A DNA stretch of 13,471 nt, taken from NCBI GenBank assembly GCA_038230775.1, contig JBBRMQ010000104.1:1-13471 (forward strand), written 5' to 3'. Position 1 is the first letter of the stretch. Each line of letters begins with the position of its first letter. The position numbers and the translations under genes were made by a program. Source of the DNA: JBBRMQ01 sp038230775 (GTDB lineage: Bacteria > Acidobacteriota > Thermoanaerobaculia > Gp7-AA8). Shown one piece after another: positions 6,391-13,206 of the stretch. Under the pieces are notes generated by a model. It was not told the DNA's origin, did not search any database, and saw only the letters and a list, made by a program, of their open reading frames with translations.

Positions 6391-9300
6391 CTACTGCCCC
6401 GGGACGTACGTCGGATCGAGGGTCTGCTGATCCACCACCGAACCGTACGCGGTGATCTTGCCCGAACCGGAAACCACTCGAATCGTGACCCGGGCGTCAT
6501 AAATATTGCCGAGCGCGAAACTCGACAGGGCGATCTGCTGGAAGCCGTTCGGACCGACGTCGATCTGCACCTTCGGATACGCCTTTGCATCGGGCGGAAT
6601 GACTGCGATCTCCACCGTCACCGCCTTCCCGCTGGTTTCGGCGAAACCGATCGTTGTCTTGAATTGATCCGAGTCCTCCAACTGCAGGAGCTGCAGGGAA
6701 CGATCACCCAGGCCGACCGAATCGGCTGGGGTGGCGGCCGACATGAACTGCCCGAACGTTCCGGTCCCTGTCTTCGTGTAGGTGCGGCCGGTGACGACGA
6801 GACTGGACGCGGATGGAGTGGTAACCAGCAGCGCACCGGCCGAGGTCGAGAGGTTGAAGGAGGACTGCAGAATGTTGTCGAGCCCCTTCACCTGTCCGGG
6901 CGGGACACTCACCTGCACGGACTGCGCGGATCCTGGCATCCCGGGCTGAGGCGAGAAAATGAGCGTCGCGTTCGCCGTCGTCGAGCCGCCATTGAACAAC
7001 CGCACATCGCTCTGTCTGCTGGACGCGACGTTGACTTCGACGTCTGGTAGCACCGAACGCGTAGACGTCGTCCCGCCCTTCAACACGGCAGGCACGAGGT
7101 AGGGATCGTTCGTGACATTGTCGACGACCGACGCATAGGCGCTGACGCTTCCCGTTGCCGATGTCACTTCGACTTCGATGCGTCCGTCGGCGACGCTGAT
7201 CGCGTTCTGCTGCAGGAATGACGTGATCTGCCGGTGCTCGCCCGGCAGCAGGGCCAGCGGGATTCTCGCCAGCTCCGTGCCCGCGTCGTCGAAGACATGA
7301 AGGAGCACACTCGCGCTCTGTCCCGAGCCTTCCACCAGTCCAAGATTCGTGTGGTACGCGCTGCTCTGAGCGAGATGCTGCAGCGACAACACGTTTTTCG
7401 ACGACACACTCGTGACGAAGCTCGAGAACGGGATGGCCGGAATGAACTGGCCGAAGGTTCCAGCGGTCGATGTGGTGAAGGTCCGGCTCGACGCTACTGT
7501 GACGCTGGGGGTCGTCGAGGAGCTGCTGGTCGAGGTCGACAGCGAACGGATCTCGAGCATTCCGCTGGCGCTGGCGCCATCGGAACCGAGCCCGAAGAAA
7601 CTGGTCAGAATGTCATCGAGGGCCAGCGTTGCCCCGGGATCGACTTCGATCGTCGTCGACTGGCCTGATTGCGTGCCGTCTGTTCTTGACAGCGTGAAGT
7701 TGAGTTGATATCGCATGACAGACGCAGAGAGGTTCGCGAGACGCACATCCGATGCGTACGCAGCCGCGTTCAGGCCGGAGAGATGACCGACCGCCGGCAC
7801 GATGAGCGAATCGGGCGGTGGCGTGTTCTTGCCCGAGGACGAAGCGGGTGTGGCAATCGTGACGGAGATCGGCACTGAAGACGTCACCGATGATCCCAGC
7901 GGTGCGCGGCGACCGGAGCTCGATGCGGAACCGTAGGTCACGATGACGGAGGCGGCGTTCGTTCCATTGCGCAACGCATTGCGGTCGGTGGTGACCGTCA
8001 GCGTCGCGCCGGCGGCGCCGATCGTCCCCGACGCCGGGGCCACGGTGGCCCAGGGCTTGTCCGCGCGTGCTGTAAACGTGGTGGGTGGGTTTCGGGGCGG
8101 CAGCACGATCGCCTGCGACGTGCCGGTGGTCGCGTCGATGTCGAGTGTCGTCGCGCGCGTCTGCGGAACGATGGCGATCGTCGCAGGGCGCGAATAGGCG
8201 CCGTGCGCATCGCTGCAACTGCTGATGGCGCGCACGCGATAAAAGTAGCGAACCGGCTGCGTCACCGCGTGCGCAAATGGTGCGAGAACGTCCGCCACGG
8301 TTTGTGTCGTCGCGTTGCTGAAGTCCGCGGCCGTCGCCTCCTCGACGTCGTACGAGGATGCGTTCGCCACCGCCGTCCACCGAACGACATACGTCGACTC
8401 GGACGCAGCCTGACCGGGAACGCGGATGAGAGTCTTCTGCGGGACGCCACATGCGGGCACGGATCGCGCGGTGAAGGTCGCCGCGGCGGATTCGGTCGAC
8501 GCACAACCGTCGAACACCGCTTCGACGTACCACGTCACCGAACCCGTCGTGACGGCCGCCCTGAGTTTGTTGTCGGTCGTCGATCCGGCCAGCGTCGCGG
8601 CGTTGCGTCCCGACGCGATCCAGAGGTTGTACGACTTCGCGCCGGGCGTTCGCGACCATACGAACTGAACGGGCGAGGTGAGGCCGGTGGCGTCGTCGTG
8701 CGGAACGACCGCGAGAGGACGACGGTTGTCGCAGCCGGCGGGAATGGCGAACGTGTTGTGCACCGACTCGACCGGAGGGCAGTTTGGAAACAGCGCAACG
8801 ATCCACCAGTCGAACGCGCCGTCGGGGAGTTTTTTCTGGAACTGCGCCGTGGTGGTTTCGGTCAACGCCGTGGCGGGACCGTCATCGTGACGCGCGAACA
8901 ACGCGTAGCCGATCGCGCCCGAAACCGGCGTCCATGTGAACAGTACGGGCGATGCAATGTTTGTCGCGTTGTTCGCCGGGGTCACCAGTTGTGCGGCCGT
9001 AGTCGGACAGTTCGTACCACGCGCGATCGTGAACCGCGACCGCGACGACCGCGTGTTCGGACACTCCTCGAAAACCGCTTCCACGATCCACACCCACGCG
9101 CCCGAAGGCAGAAACTTCGTCTCCGTCGTGTCCATCGACTTCGCGAGCAGAAAGAAGTCGCTGCCATCCACCGACGCGAGAATGCGGTAGGCCGTCGCGT
9201 CCGTCACCGGAGTCCATGTGAACGTGACCGGCGATGTCGCGCTGGAGCTTCCGTCGGCGGGCGCGATCGGGAACGGAGCGGCATTGCCGCACGCGGAGGA

Positions 9301-9924
9301 AGGCAGGACAGAGAATGTGGATTTCGCTGAAGAGAGCGCCGGACAACTGTCCGTGATCACGTCCACGTACCACTGCACCTTTCCCGGCGGCACGTCTTCC
9401 GTCAACGACGTCTGTTTCGTCTCGTCGATGTCCACGAAGGGACCGCCATCGATCGAGATCCACAATCGATACACCAGCGCACCGGAAACGGAGGTCCAAC
9501 TGAACGTGACGCTCGAGGCGAGTTGCGCTCCGCTCAGAGGAGCCGTGAGCGAGGACGCCTGACGTGTGCCGCACGTCGTGGCTTTGGCAACCGTGATGTG
9601 GCGGTGCGAAGAAAACACCGAAGAGCATTGAGCGAAGAGCGTCTCGACGTACCACTCGATCGAGCCGCTGGGAACGGCATCGCTCGACGTTGTTGACGTC
9701 GTTCGGTCCAGTACGGTCGCCTGCGAACCGTCGACGATGATCCATACCCGGTACGCGGCAGCGCCCGGAACTGCCGACCATGAGAACGTGACCGGTGACG
9801 CGGCGACGATGCCGTCCGCGGGTGCGATGAGTTGAATCGCAGCGGCACCAGGACACACTTGCTGCTGCGCGACGGCAGGGAAAGCCGATGCGAGAGCGAT
9901 AAGGGCAATTGTGGATAGACGCAC
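6391..9924 (-). CDS. Large secreted protein with six Fn3-like repeats, BACON-like domain and twin C-terminal modules
   Basis: The 1177-aa protein has a signal peptide (MRLSTIALIALASAFPAVA), so it is exported. Six fibronectin-III-like repeats of 92-97 residues follow at about 24-117, 118-211, 212-305, 306-397, 398-491 and 492-588. Repeats 1-5 share 'SPVTFSW..V.GA..YR.W' and 'PSG...WYVE..F..C'; the sixth is divergent. Each repeat has exactly two cysteines, one at its start and one about 77 residues on, suggesting one disulphide per domain. Residues about 589-690 resemble a BACON domain (PWATVAPASGTIG, then TLTVTTDR). Two related modules of about 230 residues end the protein, each with 'DVRL.N', 'TFGQF' and 'YGSVVD' or 'YASVVD' plus 'DP.YVP'. 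There is no enzyme motif; binding or structural display is likely. The start is a GTG at 9924 without a clear ribosome site, so the N-terminus is inferred from the signal peptide. Confidence 0.85.
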   Translation of the reverse strand: MRLSTIALIALASAFPAVAQQQVCPGAAAIQLIAPADGIVAASPVTFSWSAVPGAAAYRVWIIVDGSQATVLDRTTSTTSSDAVPSGSIEWYVETLFAQCSSVFSSHRHITVAKATTCGTRQASSLTAPLSGAQLASSVTFSWTSVSGALVYRLWISIDGGPFVDIDETKQTSLTEDVPPGKVQWYVDVITDSCPALSSAKSTFSVLPSSACGNAAPFPIAPADGSSSATSPVTFTWTPVTDATAYRILASVDGSDFFLLAKSMDTTETKFLPSGAWVWIVEAVFEECPNTRSSRSRFTIARGTNCPTTAAQLVTPANNATNIASPVLFTWTPVSGAIGYALFARHDDGPATALTETTTAQFQKKLPDGAFDWWIVALFPNCPPVESVHNTFAIPAGCDNRRPLAVVPHDDATGLTSPVQFVWSRTPGAKSYNLWIASGRNAATLAGSTTDNKLRAAVTTGSVTWYVEAVFDGCASTESAAATFTARSVPACGVPQKTLIRVPGQAASESTYVVRWTAVANASSYDVEEATAADFSNATTQTVADVLAPFAHAVTQPVRYFYRVRAISSCSDAHGAYSRPATIAIVPQTRATTLDIDATTGTSQAIVLPPRNPPTTFTARADKPWATVAPASGTIGAAGATLTVTTDRNALRNGTNAASVIVTYGSASSSGRRAPLGSSVTSSVPISVTIATPASSSGKNTPPPDSLIVPAVGHLSGLNAAAYASDVRLANLSASVMRYQLNFTLSRTDGTQSGQSTTIEVDPGATLALDDILTSFFGLGSDGASASGMLEIRSLSTSTSSSSTTPSVTVASSRTFTTSTAGTFGQFIPAIPFSSFVTSVSSKNVLSLQHLAQSSAYHTNLGLVEGSGQSASVLLHVFDDAGTELARIPLALLPGEHRQITSFLQQNAISVADGRIEVEVTSATGSVSAYASVVDNVTNDPYLVPAVLKGGTTSTRSVLPDVEVNVASSRQSDVRLFNGGSTTANATLIFSPQPGMPGSAQSVQVSVPPGQVKGLDNILQSSFNLSTSAGALLVTTPSASSLVVTGRTYTKTGTGTFGQFMSAATPADSVGLGDRSLQLLQLEDSDQFKTTIGFAETSGKAVTVEIAVIPPDAKAYPKVQIDVGPNGFQQIALSSFALGNIYDARVTIRVVSGSGKITAYGSVVDQQTLDPTYVPGQ

Positions 9925-10027
9925 GAAGATTTCAGTCTATTGGACGAAGCGTCGGGGACGAGTGATTACAGTCACCGAGACCGATTGATCGTACGGAACA
10001 ACCGAACTCGACCGCGCATCACGGTCG

Positions 10028-10177
10028 TTACGAACGCGTGATCTGCCGCGCTTCGGTGCCGTCGGTGCGAATCGTCCAGATCTCGAACGGCCCGTTCTCG
10101 TGCTCTGGACTTGGCAGGGGCCCGGCCGTGATCGGCATCGCCAACTCACCGTTCGCCGCACGCGATGCGTAGCTGTT
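10028..10177 (-). pseudogene. PD40/TolB-like beta-propeller C-terminal remnant
   Basis: The last residues before the TAA at 10028 read FEIWTIRTDGTEARQITRS. This is a good fit to the PD40 (WD40-like, TolB) blade pattern of E-I-W, then a D-G turn and R-Q-(L/I)-T. The open stretch before it (GELAMPITAGPLPSPEHENG) resembles the loop before such a blade. An ATG at 10138 would allow only 36 residues, a fraction of any propeller, so this is the 3' scrap of a lost gene. It starts where the preceding broken gene stops. The motif is short, so the assignment is moderate. Confidence 0.45.
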
Positions 10178-10540
10178 AGGCGCGCGGCGCCTGCACACCC
10201 GCTCGCACGTCGAGCGCAACCTCGGCCACATCCGCTTCTTCGATCAGGCCGGCCGCGGTCGATGCGCGGACGCTCCATCGGACGCTCACCGCGGTGCCCT
10301 CGAAGCTCATCGGACCCTCGTGCGGCAGTTTCCATCGAAACGGCAGCGTACCTTCGGGAACATTCTCAATCTCCTGGTAAACCTCGCGGACGACTTTGAG
10401 CGTGTCGTGTGTCGCTGACCGCCGGCAACCCACCGCAACTCGACGTGGATCGGCCCCGATTTCACTTCGGACCAGTACACGCTGCCGGTCACGAAGTCCC
10501 CGAGGCGCATCGATGCCTCTTCGACACCGACGCCGATCAC
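10176..10540 (-). pseudogene. Frameshifted arrestin-like beta-sandwich gene
   Basis: From the GTG at 10540 the frame reads VIGVGVEEASMRLGDFVTGS and then VYWSEVKSGPIHVELRWVAGG. Near 10400-10428 the coherent protein continues in another frame: LKVVREVYQEIENVPEGTLP, FRWKLPHEGPMSFEGTAVSV, RWSVRAS, to the TAA at 10176. Joined, they give about 120 residues. The order 'G..V.G.V.W', 'VELRW', 'PEGTLPFR..LP..GP.SFEG....VRW.V.A' resembles arrestin-like (Spo0M-type) beta-sandwich proteins. The GTG overlaps the preceding TGA as GTGA, so the two genes were translationally coupled. The break lies in ACACACGACACG, not a homopolymer. It is either a true pseudogene or an indel in the assembly. The family call rests on pattern memory. 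Confidence 0.5.
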
Positions 10541-10903
10541 GCGCGAACCTCCGGCAGCACGAGCAGTAGGAACCAGGTGAAGGCCGACTCATCTTCTGCC
10601 GCTCGCAGCTGAACACCAAACCACCACTCGATTCGAGGCCAGGCGTACGCCGAACGTCGCTTTCGGATCGAACGTGGTTTCCGCCTCGACGTCGGCGGCG
10701 TATTCCGCGATGAGCTTCGAGAGCTCGTCGAGAGGCTCAACGTGTTGCGATTCACGCTGTCCTTCCGCGAAGTTGCGGTTTTCCAGAAGCGCGCGGAGGA
10801 TTTCCTCCCACACCGATCGTTGCGGTTCTTCATCCGGACCGGACAGCGTGTCGGTGAGCTGGACCGCCGAATAGTTCACCGACTGAATATTGATGTTCGT
10901 CAC
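10537..10903 (-). pseudogene. Frameshifted hypothetical gene downstream of fabF
   Basis: I do not recognise the family. From a GTG at 10903 one frame reads MTNINIQSVNYSAVQLTDTL, then a mostly helical acidic stretch (WEEILRALLENRNF, then LDELSKLIAEYAADVEAETT) and ATFGVRLA. In the interval 10618-10655 the coherent sequence moves to another frame, giving WWFGVQLRAAEDESAFTW, FLLLVLPEVRA and a TGA at 10537. That TGA overlaps the GTG of the next gene, which supports the second frame as the true end. The joined product is about 121 residues. A GTGA overlap also links its GTG to a tiny upstream frame. One net indel separates it from an intact gene; pseudogenisation and assembly error cannot be told apart here. 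Confidence 0.5.
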
Positions 10904-10974
10904 ACCGGCCGACGTGAGCCAGCGGTGTCGAGAACGACATTGGCGACCCACAGGAACATGGCCAGAGGTGACAT
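10900..10974 (-). CDS. Candidate 24-aa hydrophobic leader ORF
   Basis: An ATG at 10974, 22 bases after the fabF stop, opens a 24-codon frame beginning MSPLAMFLWVANVVLDTAGS and ending at TGA. The stop overlaps the GTG of the next (frameshifted) gene as GTGA, the same coupling seen one gene further on. The first 15 residues are hydrophobic. There is no good ribosome site. It could be a coupling leader, a decayed N-terminus of the next gene after another indel, or chance. Confidence 0.25.
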   Translation of the reverse strand: MSPLAMFLWVANVVLDTAGSRRPV

Positions 10975-10996
10975 GGATGCAGCGTCCCAGACGTCG

Positions 10997-12241
10997 TTAC
11001 CGCTCGTCGCGGCGTGCGATCAATACCGCGTTCGTGCCTCCGAAGGCGAACGAATTCGACATCACGCATCGGACGTCCTGGTCGCCACGCCCGCGGCCCG
11101 GCACGTAGTCGAGGTCGCATTCAGGATCGGGGACATCAAGGTTCGCCGTCGGCGGAACGGCCCGAAAATGCATCGACAGCACGGCGATCACAAACTCCAG
11201 TGCCCCGGCTCCGCCTAACAAATGGCCATGCATCGACTTGGTCGAGCTGACGGGAATCTTCGACGCACGCTCACCGAACACTCTTCGGATCGCGCGGGTC
11301 TCGGTCACGTCATTCAGCGCCGTTCCCGTTCCGTGCGCATTGATGTAGTCGACTTGAGCGGGGTCAATGGCGCCGCTTTCAAGAGCCAGCTCCATGGCGC
11401 GCGCCTGTCCGTCCACAGAGGGTTTCGTGATGTGCGACGAGTCATTGCTGCTGCCGTAGCCGGCGAGCTCCGCGTAGACATGAGCGCCCCGCCGTAGAGC
11501 CGCCTCGCGCTCCTCGAGGATGACGAACGCTGCGCCCTCTCCGAGCACCAGTCCGCTCCGATTCCTGGAGAACGGACGACAGGAGGCCGATGGGTTGTCC
11601 TTGTCGACGATGGCGAGAACATGCATCGCCTCCCACGCCTTGAAGAACCCGAACGTCAGCTGCGCCTCCGCTCCGCCGGCAATCATGACATCGGCGTAGC
11701 CGTGAGCGATCTGACGGTACGACTCGCCGATCGACACCGCTGACGACGAGCACGCGCACGAATACGTCAGATCGGGCCCACCCAGCCCGTATTGCATCGC
11801 GATGTGTGCGCCGGCGGCGTTGTTCATCACCTTGAGGACAGTCAGCGGGTGCAGTCGATCGGGATCGCGCAAGAGCAGTTGATTGAACGTCTCCTCGAGG
11901 GCGCTCGTCGCTCCCATTCCCGTGCCGACCGACACACCCGAGCGCGCATTGAGGCCCCCGCCGAAATCGATGCCGGAATCCTTCACCGCGGCCGCGGCCG
12001 CGGCGAGCGAGAATTGGCTGACGCGGTCGAGTTGCTCGACTCTTTGTGAGGCCGGAAAGAAGTTGGAGGGTTCGAATTCCGCGCTGGCGGCAACGTTCGC
12101 GAAGCTGTCTTTCGCGCCCTCCGCAGTGAAGCGGCGGATTGCGGACTCCCCTGCCATCAGCTTCGAAAACAGCGTCTCGATTTCGTGACCCATCGGCGAG
12201 ATGACACCGAGGCCGGTAACGACGACGCGCCGGATGCTCAT
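10997..12241 (-). CDS. fabF: Beta-ketoacyl-ACP synthase II (FabF-type)
   Basis: The enzyme condenses malonyl-ACP with an acyl-ACP in fatty-acid or related chain elongation, in the cytosol. From the ATG at 12241 it has 414 residues, the normal length. The catalytic triad is complete: nucleophile Cys164 in CACSSS, His303 in NAHGTGT and His340 in KSMHGHLLGG, with Lys335 and the C-terminal NSFAFGGTN loop (396-404). This numbering is almost that of E. coli FabF. Two local differences are His338 where E. coli has Thr, and Ala399 in the gating loop where E. coli has Gly. The start overlaps the ACP stop as ATGA with AAGGAG just before it, so the two are co-translated. A GTG at 12256 would add five residues. 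Because the rest of a fab cluster is absent, it may be an accessory ketosynthase for a special lipid or secondary product rather than the housekeeping enzyme. Confidence 0.93.
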   Translation of the reverse strand: MSIRRVVVTGLGVISPMGHEIETLFSKLMAGESAIRRFTAEGAKDSFANVAASAEFEPSNFFPASQRVEQLDRVSQFSLAAAAAAVKDSGIDFGGGLNARSGVSVGTGMGATSALEETFNQLLLRDPDRLHPLTVLKVMNNAAGAHIAMQYGLGGPDLTYSCACSSSAVSIGESYRQIAHGYADVMIAGGAEAQLTFGFFKAWEAMHVLAIVDKDNPSASCRPFSRNRSGLVLGEGAAFVILEEREAALRRGAHVYAELAGYGSSNDSSHITKPSVDGQARAMELALESGAIDPAQVDYINAHGTGTALNDVTETRAIRRVFGERASKIPVSSTKSMHGHLLGGAGALEFVIAVLSMHFRAVPPTANLDVPDPECDLDYVPGRGRGDQDVRCVMSNSFAFGGTNAVLIARRDER

Positions 12242-12486
12242 GACTCCTTGGGCCACAGCTTCTGGATGGAGTCGATGATGTCCTGCACCGTCGCCGTCTT
12301 CAACGCAGAGCCGCCGTCCTGGGGAATCCGGATGTGAAACTCATCTTCCACCTCGAACAGCAACTCGACGAGGTCGAGCGAATCCAGCCCGAGGCTCTCC
12401 AGCGTGGACGCTGGTGTGACGGTGTCGACAGCAACACTGTATTTCCTGACGAGAATGTCGCGCAGCCTGTCGAGTGTCGTCGTCAT
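12238..12486 (-). CDS. acpP: Acyl carrier protein
   Basis: The 82-aa acidic protein carries acyl chains as thioesters on a 4'-phosphopantetheine arm. The attachment site is Ser36 in LGLDSLDLVELLFEVEDEF, with the usual four-helix layout: helix I 4-15, helix II from 36, and the terminal helix TVQDIIDSIQKLW. Helix II is strongly acidic, as needed to dock on ketosynthases. It is slightly longer than the common 77-78 residues because of an insert around QDGGSALKT. Its stop overlaps the fabF start, which makes FabF its evident partner. Its own ATG overlaps the TGA of a short upstream frame (ATGA), so it was once downstream of another gene. The symbol marks the family; this may be a dedicated paralogue rather than the main ACP. 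Confidence 0.92.
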   Translation of the reverse strand: MTTTLDRLRDILVRKYSVAVDTVTPASTLESLGLDSLDLVELLFEVEDEFHIRIPQDGGSALKTATVQDIIDSIQKLWPKES

Positions 12487-12587
12487 GACATCAGGCGTTC
12501 CTCGCCAGCTCTGCTCGCCTGAACGCGGAGAAAGAAGTCGGCGACGCGACTGCTGACGTCTTCTCTGCGCTTGTCGAGTCTGAGCAC
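12483..12587 (-). pseudogene. 3' remnant of a gene once coupled to the ACP
   Basis: In the gap before the ACP one frame reads LRLDKRREDVSSRVADFF and then LRVQASRAGEERLMS, ending in a TGA that overlaps the ACP ATG (ATGA). The amphipathic, charged composition and the exact overlap look like a real C-terminus. The only in-frame start is a GTG at 12587 without a ribosome site. The frame continues upstream only into the basic-protein gene, where it becomes arginine-rich nonsense and meets a stop near 12704. The likeliest reading is the tail of an acp-operon gene truncated when the upstream DNA changed. No family can be assigned from 34 residues. Confidence 0.4.
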
Positions 12588-12609
12588 GTGGACGCTGACC
12601 CGGTCGCCG

Positions 12610-12846
12610 CTACCTCTTTGAGTCGCCTCGGTCGCCCTGCCCCTTTTTCGCCACCGTCTTCGACTTGCTACGGCTGTCGGCCGACAGCGAGCGTCCCACG
12701 TTCACTTCCGTCTTGAACTTTCCTTCCGCGTCGCGGCGGACGTAGCGCTTGTCGCCGGCATGCGGCTCGATGAGCGTGCGCTTGCTGGATGCGCGTTTCC
12801 TGGACGACGACTTTTTCGCGGTGCTCGTTCTCTTTTTGGTGGCCAT
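12610..12846 (-). CDS. Small lysine/serine-rich basic protein
   Basis: The 78-aa product starts at the ATG at 12846, which has GGAGG four bases upstream; the longer frame to 12933 is rejected. Residues 1-27 are a Lys/Arg/Ser/Thr-rich tail (MATKKRTSTAKKSSSRKR) like those of histone-H1-like bacterial proteins. Residues about 30-75 hold a more specific pattern: IEPHAGDKRYVRRDAEGKFK, VGRSLSADSR, KSKTVAKKGQGDRGD. I have seen the (R)YVRRD..G.F....VGRSL..D pattern in small uncharacterised proteins of many soil bacteria but cannot name the family. Nucleic-acid binding is an inference from charge. It is transcribed away from a GlsB-type stress protein across an 86-base gap, so a shared stress-responsive promoter region is possible. 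Confidence 0.8.
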   Translation of the reverse strand: MATKKRTSTAKKSSSRKRASSKRTLIEPHAGDKRYVRRDAEGKFKTEVNVGRSLSADSRSKSKTVAKKGQGDRGDSKR

Positions 12847-12932
12847 AGATCCTCCAAAAGATCGTCGTTGCATCGTCCATGCCTCAGCCCGGCACGACAT
12901 GTGAAAAGAACTCCGGCACAAGGGAGAACGCA
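12847..12932. promoter_or_regulatory. Divergent intergenic region
   Basis: These 86 bases separate two divergent small genes, each with a strong ribosome site facing outward: GGAGG at 12851-12855 on the minus strand and AGGGAG at 12921-12926 on the plus strand, six bases before its ATG. Both promoters must lie here or overlap the genes. I could not assign -35/-10 hexamers with confidence. Confidence 0.45.
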
Positions 12933-13184
12933 ATGACTGTCTCGGCTCTGGTTTGGTTTCTTCTCATCGGTCTGATCGCAGGCTGGCTCGCCGGTCAAGT
13001 GATGAAGGGCGGCGGCTACGGCATCGTCGGCGACATGATCGTGGGCGTCATCGGCGCGCTGTTAGGTGGATGGCTGTTCAGCCTCCTCGGCATCGCGAGC
13101 GGAGGTCTGATCGGATCGATCATCACCGCGTTCATCGGCGCCATCATCCTGATCGCGATCCTGCGCGCGTTGAAGCGAGCCTGA
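12933..13184 (+). CDS. GlsB/YeaQ/YmgE family stress-response membrane protein
   Basis: This is an 83-aa inner-membrane protein of the transglycosylase-associated (YeaQ/YmgE/GlsB) family. Members are small, glycine-rich, have three membrane helices and are often induced by general or envelope stress. Their molecular role is poorly defined. Visible segments are about 5-22 (ALVWFLLIGLIAGWLAG), about 29-51 (after the conserved KGGGYGIVGD turn) and about 56-78, ending in the basic tail RALKRA. The ATG at 12933 has AGGGAG six bases upstream; the frame is open back to 12879 but that extension is not protein-like. It is divergent from the basic protein gene and convergent with the gene entering from the right edge. 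Confidence 0.9.
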   Translation: MTVSALVWFLLIGLIAGWLAGQVMKGGGYGIVGDMIVGVIGALLGGWLFSLLGIASGGLIGSIITAFIGAIILIAILRALKRA

Positions 13185-13206
13185 CGACCCGCGCGATAGC
13201 CGTAAG

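Noticed and set aside
6043..9856. Long arginine-rich frames of 300-400 codons antisense or shifted to the Fn3-type protein
   Set aside because: Typical high-GC shadows. The 1177-codon frame has a signal peptide and clear repeats.
10400..10655. Programmed ribosomal frameshifting in the two broken genes
   Set aside because: No slippery heptamer or following strong stem was seen at either switch, so mutation or assembly error is the simpler explanation.
12847..12933. Extension of the basic protein upstream to 12933
   Set aside because: GGAGG four bases before the ATG at 12846 and the sudden start of conserved-looking sequence there fix the shorter start.
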